From positions 1 through 12,540 of the forward strand of contig DQCG01000481.1 in assembly GCA_003533825.1 (NCBI GenBank): a DNA stretch of 12,540 nt. Reading direction: 5' to 3'. The stretch comes from Phycisphaerales bacterium. GTDB lineage: Bacteria > Planctomycetota > Phycisphaerae > Sedimentisphaerales > Anaerobacaceae. Under the pieces are notes generated by a model. The model was not told the origin of the DNA. It saw nothing but the letters and a program-made list of their open reading frames with translations, and searched no databases. The position numbers and the translations under genes were made by a program. Positions 7,065 to 12,540 of the stretch are shown here, piece by piece (position 1 is the first letter of the stretch; every line of letters starts with the position of its first letter).

Positions 7065-8852
7065 TTATTGTCCTGCTGGTACCTTGCCATCTGCATCGAC
7101 AAACGTCAGGATCTCGGAAGTCTGATCCTGTGTGATCTGCCAGGGGAAAGCGCCGGGGTGGGTGCAGGCCCGAATCTCCAGCTGGGCAGTGCCGTCGGCC
7201 GCCGGATCGAAGTCGCCGACCACGATGTTAAAGCCTACCTGCAGGCCCAGGGCCGGGTACGGCTTGAAGATGTCGTTGCGGAAGTCACCGACGAGCGCCC
7301 ACCAGGGGATCTTCAGTTCCACAGTCCAGTCCTGCGTGGCTTCATCCACGGCACCGGCGTATTCCACCTCGGGATGCTGGAAGAGGTCGTATTCAATGTA
7401 GTTCGCATTGAAGACATTGTTGGCAAATACGTTGCCAGAGTCATCGGCCGGTGCGATCGTGGGAATGTACATCATACCCTTCTCCTGTTCAAAGGCCGTT
7501 TCCGTCAGGGTGAACTGCAGGCTATCCGATTGGTTGGGCAAGGGTCCCACGAAATTGTAGCTGTCGTCCTGGATGGAGCAGGCGATATAGAAGTTGTTGA
7601 CATCCCACATCACGTAGTAGGTGCCGCTGTAGTCCTCAAGGTCACTCGTAAACATATTGTCGTTTGTGGCAATCATGTCGTGCACATAATTCGGATCAAA
7701 CGGATCGAGGGCCCTGGCGGTATCCTTATTGATCACTACGGCCTGAGCACCAGCGTACTCTTCAGCGCTGACCACACCATCGATCGTAATCTCCTGTCCT
7801 TCGGAGAGCATAACGCAGTTGATGGGCCAACCCCGTGCCTTATCCGGATAGGGATCCACTTCCGGCAGCAGGGCGATCAGGGTTTCATCCACATAGACCT
7901 GTTTGTCCGCCGCACTGGTGATGGAGATGACGGCACGCAAACCGGTCCGATCGGACGGTTCGAGTTCCAGAGTGGCCTCGGACGTGGCAATGAAGTAGCT
8001 GCCCAGCGTAGTGATTTCAATGGGCGAACCCTCGGTCCACTGACCATCTTGACCCTGCTCAGCAATGTGAACGATGATCTGAGCATCCTTGGCCGCATCA
8101 GGAATCAGTAAGGCGGTTTCAAGCGCCAAACGCTGGCCCTTGGACAGGTCCAGCCCCCCCTTGATATATTGCATCAGGGTTTGAGCCGTACCCGTACCGG
8201 TCACAGAAGCAGCCCACTCACCGCTGTGAATGAAATTGGGTTCCGAAACATCAAAGTTAACGACGTTGCTGTCACTGATCGTCCAGCCCGCGATGGAGTC
8301 ATTCACATCATCCCAAAACTCGAGGCTCTCGTTGTCCAGATACTCGCCGGCCAGACGCACCCAGTCGAAGTCCACAGTATAGTCAACCGGAACATTGTCC
8401 ATCATGTCGAAACGAATAAATTGAAGGGGCTTGTTCCAAGCTTCGGAATGAGGAAAATCTGGATGTTCCGTAGGAATGATCACGGTCTTGAAACCCTGAT
8501 CTGGCGTAGGCACCTGATTCTTGATGGGTATATTCTTCCATGGTTCACCCGCAGGTTTGAAAAAGAATCGGGCTCCGTTAAAATCGGTAGCATCCGTCGA
8601 CCAGCGCATGCGAGCATATACGCCGGGGTACTGGGAACCATCCACATTCGGCTTCGCGCGTATCCAAGGATCATTCGTGTTCGCCGCTACGGACACGGTC
8701 AACAGGCCGTCTTTGGCTCGCAGTTTGCTGACGTTCCCACCAGGTGTCCAACCTTCCAGGTCCCCATCTTTATTGAATTCCCAACGGGCCAGGCACGGCA
8801 TGGTCATTGTGACCACACACACCCAGATAGTAATTTTTTTTGTCAGGTTCAT
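7065..8852 (-). CDS. Secreted three-domain carbohydrate-binding protein with C-terminal CBM9-like domain
   Basis: 595-residue exported protein and first gene of the operon. The frame extends 27 codons upstream, but ATG at 8852 is preferred: it has a perfect AGGAGG 9 nt upstream and begins a signal peptide (MNLTKK, hydrophobic 7-19, CLA before R23). Three beta-rich parts are visible. Residues 23-170 resemble a jelly-roll CBM (WEFNKDGDLEGWTPGGNVS, paired FDWVRLAG at the end). Residues 174-330 form a second such unit (LEFWDDVNDSIAGWTISD to VYVDETLIAL). Residues 351-590 look like a CBM9/DOMON-type sugar-binding domain (ITIDGVVSAEEYAGA, YYVMWDVNNFYIACSIQDD, QSDSLQFTL, WTVELKIPWWAL, GFNIVVGDFD). 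No catalytic domain is apparent, so it probably captures or displays glycan. Family assignments are by recalled resemblance. Its promoter and AraC-type sites lie directly upstream. Confidence 0.9.
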   Translation of the reverse strand: MNLTKKITIWVCVVTMTMPCLARWEFNKDGDLEGWTPGGNVSKLRAKDGLLTVSVAANTNDPWIRAKPNVDGSQYPGVYARMRWSTDATDFNGARFFFKPAGEPWKNIPIKNQVPTPDQGFKTVIIPTEHPDFPHSEAWNKPLQFIRFDMMDNVPVDYTVDFDWVRLAGEYLDNESLEFWDDVNDSIAGWTISDSNVVNFDVSEPNFIHSGEWAASVTGTGTAQTLMQYIKGGLDLSKGQRLALETALLIPDAAKDAQIIVHIAEQGQDGQWTEGSPIEITTLGSYFIATSEATLELEPSDRTGLRAVISITSAADKQVYVDETLIALLPEVDPYPDKARGWPINCVMLSEGQEITIDGVVSAEEYAGAQAVVINKDTARALDPFDPNYVHDMIATNDNMFTSDLEDYSGTYYVMWDVNNFYIACSIQDDSYNFVGPLPNQSDSLQFTLTETAFEQEKGMMYIPTIAPADDSGNVFANNVFNANYIEYDLFQHPEVEYAGAVDEATQDWTVELKIPWWALVGDFRNDIFKPYPALGLQVGFNIVVGDFDPAADGTAQLEIRACTHPGAFPWQITQDQTSEILTFVDADGKVPAGQ

Positions 8853-8861
8853 GTTCTGAAT

Positions 8862-8867
8862 CCTCCT
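8862..8867 (-). promoter_or_regulatory. Shine-Dalgarno AGGAGG deciding the start of the CBM9-like gene
   Basis: A perfect AGGAGG is read on the minus strand 9 nt before ATG at 8852. The upstream in-frame start at 8933 has no comparable site, and only the 8852 start places a signal peptide at the N-terminus. Confidence 0.85.
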
Positions 8868-8991
8868 AGAAAAAAAACGGATAAATTGGTTTTGCCGCCA
8901 CAATGACACCAAAAGGTCTTTATCATTTATCACTTACCCACCATGAACTTTTCTTTTTTGACATCATCATCTTACTGCAATCACAATACTA

Positions 8992-9020
8992 ATTATCGCC
9001 AGAAGAAGTCGGCATCACAA
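8992..9020 (-). promoter_or_regulatory. Operon promoter, TTGTGA-N17-GATAAT
   Basis: On the minus strand, TTGTGA (9020-9015) and GATAAT (8997-8992) are spaced by exactly 17 nt, matching sigma70 consensus at 4/6 and 5/6. Transcription would begin near 8985, giving a ~130-nt leader before the CBM9-like gene. The -35 box starts 2 nt from the edge of the proximal 17-bp repeat, as in AraC-activated promoters where the bound activator touches RNA polymerase. Predicted from sequence only. Confidence 0.7.
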
Positions 9021-9022
9021 TA

Positions 9023-9060
9023 CGATTTTACGTAACAAAAGTGCGATTTTCCGTAACAAA
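9023..9060 (-). promoter_or_regulatory. AraC-type activator site: two 17-bp direct repeats, 21-bp period
   Basis: Two direct repeats at 9023-9039 and 9044-9060 match in 16 of 17 positions. Read toward the operon they are TTTGTTACGKAAAATCG. They are separated by 4 bp, so their starts are 21 bp apart (two helical turns), the geometry known for AraC I1-I2 half-sites and expected for XylR-type dimers. They abut the -35 of the operon promoter. The divergent XylR-type regulator is the likely ligand. Confidence 0.75.
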
Positions 9061-9131
9061 GTCTGGTCCTTTACATAGCACAGCTCTTTTAAACATGGGC
9101 GTTAACTGACGAAAGTGAGAAGTAAACTAGG

Positions 9132-9161
9132 ATGACAATGAACAATGAAATCTCGTATAAT
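9132..9161 (+). promoter_or_regulatory. Promoter of the regulator gene, ATGACA-N18-TATAAT
   Basis: Plus-strand ATGACA (9132-9137) and a perfect TATAAT (9156-9161) with 18-nt spacing; the start would be near 9168, 75 nt before the regulator ATG at 9243. An alternative, TTGTGG-N17-TATATT (9164-9192), lies just downstream. Either fits the start at 9243; the second would leave almost no leader for the earlier in-frame ATG at 9207. Confidence 0.55.
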
Positions 9162-9166
9162 CGTTG

Positions 9167-9183
9167 TGGTTTTACGTTACATC
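9167..9183 (+). promoter_or_regulatory. Degenerate third copy of the activator half-site, possible autoregulation
   Basis: This segment (core TTTTACGTTACA) matches the first 17-bp repeat in about 12 of 17 positions. It sits at the predicted transcription start of the ATGACA/TATAAT promoter and inside the spacer of the alternative TTGTGG/TATATT promoter. A protein bound here would block the regulator gene, a common autoregulatory layout. The match is imperfect and single, so this is tentative. Confidence 0.35.
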
Positions 9184-9231
9184 CGTTATATTAGGCTTAT
9201 CATGAAATGAGTGTTGCTGCCCTGCTTACTT

Positions 9232-9235
9232 GGAG
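9232..9235 (+). promoter_or_regulatory. Ribosome site GGAG deciding the regulator start
   Basis: GGAG lies 7 nt before ATG at 9243. The earlier in-frame ATG at 9207 has no such site and would add 12 residues not expected before the first strand of the XylR-like sensor domain. Confidence 0.65.
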
Positions 9236-9242
9236 TAACGAG

Positions 9243-10412
9243 ATGCCCAAACTCAAAAACGTGGCCGTTTTAGTGAATCTGAGCCGTCCATATGATCGAG
9301 AAATCATCAGCGGTATTTCAAGGTATGTTCACTTCGGCGCCCCATGGCGACTTTACGTGGAGGAAGAGCCGGCTGATAGAATTCCTTCTTTTGCTGAGTG
9401 GTCTGGGCAAGGGCTGATTGTCGATCTGGACGATGCGCGGATCGTGAAGGCACTTCCTCAATTTACCGGGAAAATTGTAGGGATAGGTTGCCTGGCGCCT
9501 GACATCCTGCGGAAGCTGGATATCTCTACTGTCAAGACGGATGACCAGATGATAGCTGAATGGGCGGCAGACCATCTTGTAGAAAGAGGCTTAGAGTATT
9601 TCGCTTACTGCGGGTTACGTCCACGTGGATTGGATCAATGGGATGCGGTTCGCCGGGATTCTTTCTGTAGGCGTATCGCAAAGCACGGCTACCAATGCTC
9701 GGTGTTTAAAGGCCGGAATTATGCACCACGGCATTGGGGTCTCATGCTGGCAGAACTGATGGACTGGCTGGCGAGCCTGGCGAGACCCGTGGGCCTGATG
9801 GCCTGTAACGACTCTCAAGGCCGGCATGTGCTTGAGGCCTGTCGGCAGTCGCATCTTCGTGTTCCGGAGGACGTGGCTATCATTGGAGTGGATAACGACG
9901 AACTTGCGTGCGAGCTGGCAATACCGCCTCTTTCGAGCATTGCTCAGAATACCGAACAGATGGGCTTTCGGGCTGCCAAACTACTGGATGCGCTCATGAC
10001 CGGTCGCCGGCGCCGCCCAGTCCACATCACCGTCGGCCCGAATTGTCTTGTGACCCGACCTTCCAGTGATCGAACCGCGGTTGACGACGCTGTTGTTTCG
10101 CAGGCATTGCAGTTCGTTCGAGAACATGCTCTTGACTATCTTATTGGTGTTCCTGATGTGGTTCGACACGTCGGCGTGTCACGATCAACCCTGGAGATCC
10201 GTTTCAAGCGCCATCTTAATTGCACAATTCATGAGGAAATCCTGAGGATTCGTCTTAGCATGGCCCGTCGGTTGCTGACGTCCACAGAGCTTTCTCTCAA
10301 CGCCATCGCTGAGCGAACAGGCTTTCGCACCGCACATTATATGAGCGCCGTGTTTCAACGGGAACTGGGTTACCCCCCCGGACGATTCCGGGAACGGGCC
10401 AGATCTATTTGA
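9243..10412 (+). CDS. XylR-type transcriptional regulator (LacI-like sensor plus AraC HTH)
   Basis: 389-residue DNA-binding regulator, usual length for XylR-like proteins. Residues 4-275 form a LacI/periplasmic-binding-type sensor: first strand and helix VAVLVNLSRPYDREIISGI (7-25), WSGQGLIVDL (53-62), VGLMACNDSQGRHVLEACR (183-201), VPEDVAIIGVDNDEL (207-221) and PPLSSIAQN (228-236). Residues 285-385 are the AraC double helix-turn-helix: IGVPDVVRHVGVSRSTLEIRF (301-321) and SLNAIAERTGFRTAHYMSAVF (351-371), ending YPPGRFR. Proteins of this type bind a sugar and activate catabolic promoters through direct repeats. It is transcribed away from the sulfatase operon, and the 17-bp repeats lie between the two. 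The track-level start at 9207 is rejected in favour of 9243 (ribosome site, family N-terminus). The inducer cannot be read from sequence. Its last 8 nt overlap a minus-strand gene remnant. Confidence 0.93.
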   Translation: MPKLKNVAVLVNLSRPYDREIISGISRYVHFGAPWRLYVEEEPADRIPSFAEWSGQGLIVDLDDARIVKALPQFTGKIVGIGCLAPDILRKLDISTVKTDDQMIAEWAADHLVERGLEYFAYCGLRPRGLDQWDAVRRDSFCRRIAKHGYQCSVFKGRNYAPRHWGLMLAELMDWLASLARPVGLMACNDSQGRHVLEACRQSHLRVPEDVAIIGVDNDELACELAIPPLSSIAQNTEQMGFRAAKLLDALMTGRRRRPVHITVGPNCLVTRPSSDRTAVDDAVVSQALQFVREHALDYLIGVPDVVRHVGVSRSTLEIRFKRHLNCTIHEEILRIRLSMARRLLTSTELSLNAIAERTGFRTAHYMSAVFQRELGYPPGRFRERARSI

Positions 10413-10762
10413 ATTGCTGCTTATACTCTGTCACCATCTCAATCATGAAGTCAATTGGCCGAAATCATTTGTGGCAGAGATTTGTACCAAGCATCTTCCA
10501 TTGGTCTACTTAAGTATCAAGCATTATCTGTAGGACGGATGATTGTCGACCAGATTCTGCCCGAGTCGATTCACCCCCGTCAACCATACCTCATCCATGC
10601 CTTTTCCATAAAACATCCGCTCTGGCATGATGTTGTGTCTATCCCAAAATGCCTTCCACAGTTGACTCTCCTTATTAGTGGTCCCTATTTGTGGTAGTTT
10701 TGCTCGCCACTTCGTCAAGACTGGAGCAACGGATTGGGAATCCGTAGGTCTTATTATTGCAT
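10405..10762 (-). pseudogene. Frameshifted remnant of an unidentified gene, convergent with the regulator
   Basis: Three protein-like pieces lie in order on the minus strand in different frames. Piece one (10762-10524) includes LTKWRAKLPQIG, WKAFWDRHNIMPERMFYGKG and DEVWLTGVNRLGQN, ending NHPSYR then TAA. Piece two (10506-10451) reads PMEDAWYKSLPQMISAN then TGA. Piece three (10449-10405) reads FMIEMVTEYKQQFK then TAG, inside the last codons of the regulator. The residue make-up and the charged C-terminus look like real protein, so I read this as a decayed gene with at least two frameshifts. I do not recognise the family, and no start codon or ribosome site is convincing. A single bad-quality sequence stretch would look the same. 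Confidence 0.4.
10723..10750 (+). other. tRNA-like fragment (D-stem 3' side, anticodon arm, variable loop)
   Basis: GAGC, A, then a perfect 5-bp stem ACGGA/TCCGT closing a 7-nt loop TTGGGAA, then AGGTC: this is the order and spacing of tRNA positions 22-48 (anticodon would read GGG). No acceptor stem, 5' D-stem or T-arm follows, and position 37 is A, unusual for a proline tRNA. It is at most a fragment, perhaps left by integration or rearrangement, and could be chance. Confidence 0.3.
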
Positions 10763-10914
10763 ACTAAGGATTGCAAAGTCAGCGACGATGACAAGACTAC
10801 TGAAATTTGAGGGAGATTGTCTGCCTGGAGGTCGGTCTTGCAAAATGCTCACTTCAGGGTATAATTGCATCATTAGATTGTTGTGTTTCTTGGCGACGTG
10901 ACATACATTCACAG
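10763..10914 (+). other. Intergenic stretch without gene
   Basis: Apart from the TTGCAA/TATAAT promoter candidate I see no coding signal, hairpin terminator or repeat here. The in-frame open stretch leading into the sulfatase tail does not read like a sulfatase before about 10915. Confidence 0.5.
10838..10865 (+). promoter_or_regulatory. Promoter candidate upstream of the chimeric sulfatase
   Basis: TTGCAA (10838-10843) and a perfect TATAAT (10860-10865) with 16-nt spacing. Transcription near 10872 would read through the sulfatase-tail remnant and into the gene at 11024. No copy of the 17-bp repeat is visible nearby, so this gene may not be under the same regulator. Confidence 0.45.
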
Positions 10915-10992
10915 AGACCTCCTGAAAACCGCGATGTTGCCAATAAACATCCCGAAGTGCTGAAGCGATTGAAAACGCTTTATTCAGATTAG
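10915..10992 (+). pseudogene. 3' remnant of a lost sulfatase gene
   Basis: The final 22 codons before TAG read ENRDVANKHPEVLKRL and then a short tail. This is the typical C-terminal signature of bacterial sulfatases (the DP-E-xx-DVA-xHPE-xxKRL block that closes the fold). The sequence before it in the same frame has no sulfatase character and the frame has no convincing start, so the 5' part of the gene is missing. It ends 31 nt before the next sulfatase start, normal spacing for tandem sulfatase genes in an operon. It is best read as the scar of a deletion that removed most of one sulfatase. Confidence 0.6.
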
Positions 10993-11023
10993 TCGATGGA
11001 AATGACGAAATAAGGAATCACTG

Positions 11024-12540
11024 ATGAAGAAATATCTCTTCTTAATTGTTGCTTATGTATTGTGTTCTGCCTTTGTGCAGGCAACGGAGTTGCACAAGCA
11101 TAACGTGATTGTTATACTGGCGGACGACCTGGGCTGGGCCGACACCACTCTGTACGGAAAGACGTCACTCTACGAGACGCCGAACATCGAACGGCTCGCC
11201 GCACGCGGCATGACGTTTACCAATGCGTATGCCGCTAGTCCGATCTGCTCGCCGACGCGCGCTAGCATCATGATCGGCCAGAATCCCGCCCGGCACGGCA
11301 TGACATCGCCGGCGGCGCACTTGGCGGAGGTTCGCTTCGCTCCAATCGCAAGTGAGAACGGTCCTCCGCATCAGAAATGCACCAACGTCAAGTCGTCAAC
11401 ACGGCTGGATCCATCTCTACCGACTCTGGGCAAGATCCTTAAGGATGCAGGTTATTCGACCGCGCATTTCGGCAAGTGGCACCTGGGGCGGGAACCACAT
11501 TCTCCGCTGGAACTTGGATTCGATGTGGACATCCCTCACTGGTACGGTCCCGGACCGGCGGGCGGTTACCTCGCTCCTTGGAACTACCCAAACTTCAAGG
11601 CCAATGCTCCGGGGGAACACATTGAAGATCGTATGGCCTCGGAGGGACTGACCTTTACCGATTTCCATACCAATAGCTCCGTCTGCAGCCCGACGCGAGC
11701 GGCATTCCTGACCGGTCGCTATCAGCAACGGGTGGGGATTATCGATGTCATTGCGAGTCATCTTGACACTCCCGGGCTGGAAACTACGGAGTTGACGATT
11801 TCCCGACTGATGAAACAAAATGGTTACAGAACGGCACTGTTTGGAAAATGGCACCTGGGCAGGGAGCCGAGACACAATCCTATCCATCATGGTTTTGATG
11901 AATTTGTAGGCTATTTGAATGGCGCCGCAGACTACCATAATCATAAGGATTGGTACAACGGCCTGGAACGTAGGAACATCAAAGGCTACACGACACATTT
12001 GATCACTGACCACGCGGTGCGCTTCATTGAAGAGAACAAGTCCAGGCCTTTTTTCCTGTATGTTGCCCATGAGGCGGTTCATTTACCGTTTCAGACTCCT
12101 GCCGATACGATGGAAAACCGGCCGAAAAAGAAACTCACCAGAAAAGAGATGTGGGATCCAAAGCGGATTCGCCCCAAGTACAAAATCATGCTGGAAGAGA
12201 TGGACAAGGGCATCGGCCAGATTCTGGACACGGTTCGGAGTGAGGGCCTAACAGAGAACACGTTCATCTTCTTCTTTTCCGACAATGGGGCGATCCTGTC
12301 CGGCGGGTCCAACAAGCCTTTCAGGGGCGGCAAGTTCAGTCAGTATGAAGGGGGACATCGTGTGCCTGCCATTGCTTGGTGGCCCGGCAGTATTGCTGCG
12401 GGCACGACCAAGGATGCCACGTCCATGGCCATGGACCTCTTGCCGACGATCCTGGATTTCACCGACATCACCGTGCCCAAGACGCGTAGGCTGGACGGCA
12501 CCAGCATGGCGGAGCTCATTCTGAACCAGGCCAACTTTCC
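11024..12540 (+). CDS. Chimeric double-core sulfatase, 3' end cut by window edge
   Basis: Open frame of 505 codons to the window edge. ATG at 11024 has AAGGAA 6 nt upstream and starts a Sec signal peptide (residues 1-20). Residues 21-207 are the N-terminal part of one sulfatase: LADDLGW (32-38), formylglycine core C75-SPTR, GKWHLGREP (150-158), and the family stretch GPGPAGGYLAPWNYPNF ending EDRMASE. At about residues 202-208 this passes in frame into a second sulfatase that lacks its own first ~55 residues: LTFTDFHTNSSVCSPTRAAF (core C221), GKWHLGREP again (274-282), H353, FSDNG (418-422), KPFRGGKFSQYEGG (431-443). Module one lacks the distal DN metal ligands; module two lacks its own DD pair. 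The product therefore has two cores but one full ligand set split across modules, and is probably not a normal enzyme. Either a real deletion fusion or an assembly collapse. Confidence 0.88.
   Translation, partial: MKKYLFLIVAYVLCSAFVQATELHKHNVIVILADDLGWADTTLYGKTSLYETPNIERLAARGMTFTNAYAASPICSPTRASIMIGQNPARHGMTSPAAHLAEVRFAPIASENGPPHQKCTNVKSSTRLDPSLPTLGKILKDAGYSTAHFGKWHLGREPHSPLELGFDVDIPHWYGPGPAGGYLAPWNYPNFKANAPGEHIEDRMASEGLTFTDFHTNSSVCSPTRAAFLTGRYQQRVGIIDVIASHLDTPGLETTELTISRLMKQNGYRTALFGKWHLGREPRHNPIHHGFDEFVGYLNGAADYHNHKDWYNGLERRNIKGYTTHLITDHAVRFIEENKSRPFFLYVAHEAVHLPFQTPADTMENRPKKKLTRKEMWDPKRIRPKYKIMLEEMDKGIGQILDTVRSEGLTENTFIFFFSDNGAILSGGSNKPFRGGKFSQYEGGHRVPAIAWWPGSIAAGTTKDATSMAMDLLPTILDFTDITVPKTRRLDGTSMAELILNQANF

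Noticed and set aside
7035..8111. Long plus-strand open frame (358 codons) opposite the CBM9-like gene
   Set aside because: The minus strand has the signal peptide, ribosome site and recognisable domains; the plus-strand translation shows none.
9132..9194. Twenty-codon ORF starting ATGACAATG just before the regulator, possible leader peptide
   Set aside because: It overlaps the -35 and -10 of the best regulator promoter, so most of it would not be transcribed, and it has no ribosome site.
11417..12082. Minus-strand open frame opposite the chimeric sulfatase
   Set aside because: The plus strand carries two sulfatase cores in one uninterrupted frame; the antisense product has no family features.
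1..12540. CRISPR array, insertion-sequence ends, transposase or integrase gene
   Set aside because: No spaced repeat series, no terminal inverted repeats flanking a gene and no transposase- or integrase-like frame were seen on either strand.

Overview
The window looks like a polysaccharide-utilisation locus from a PVC-group bacterium (Lentisphaerae, Kiritimatiellota or Planctomycetes). This rests on gene content only: many sulfatases, several pseudopilin-type proteins with N-terminal FTLIELL signals and H-X9-D motifs, a XylR-type (LacI-like sensor plus AraC HTH) regulator, and a CBM9-like lectin protein. No phylogenetic marker is present, and the exact phylum and the substrate are not determined.

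Minus strand, 8852 to 1: a probable seven-gene operon. In order of transcription it encodes a secreted three-domain carbohydrate-binding protein ending in a CBM9-like domain (8852-7065), three pseudopilin-like proteins (6923-6132, 6121-5336, 5305-4508), a Tat-exported sulfatase (4478-2994), a secreted GH99/WbsX-like TIM-barrel protein (2972-1671), and a Sec-exported sulfatase (1669-1, cut by the window edge). Except for a 141-nt gap after the first gene, junctions are 1 to 30 nt. That larger gap holds what looks like the 3' end of a lost gene.

Intergenic 8853-9242: a divergent control region. Two 17-bp direct repeats with starts exactly 21 bp apart directly abut a TTGTGA-N17-GATAAT promoter facing the operon. 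This is the classical geometry of an AraC-family activator site. A weaker third copy lies just downstream of a TATAAT promoter for the regulator, which suggests autoregulation. The divergent regulator (9243-10412) is the obvious candidate to bind these sites and switch the operon on when it senses a sugar.

10405-11023: a scar region without an intact gene. It holds a frameshifted minus-strand gene remnant that runs into the end of the regulator, a tRNA anticodon-arm-like fragment, a good sigma70-like promoter, and the last ~22 codons of a lost sulfatase.

11024-12540 (plus strand, open at the edge): a sulfatase-sulfatase chimera. The N-terminal ~207 residues of one sulfatase are joined in frame to a second sulfatase that lacks its own N-terminus, so the product has two CSPTR cores and two GKWHLGREP motifs. 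Together with the other fragments this points to repeated deletion in a sulfatase-rich array, or to collapse of repeats during assembly. Sequence alone cannot separate the two.

Working model (inference): the lectin-like protein and pseudopilins capture or present a sulfated glycan at the envelope, the sulfatases strip sulfate, the TIM-barrel protein cleaves glycosidic bonds, and the XylR-type protein couples expression to a released sugar.
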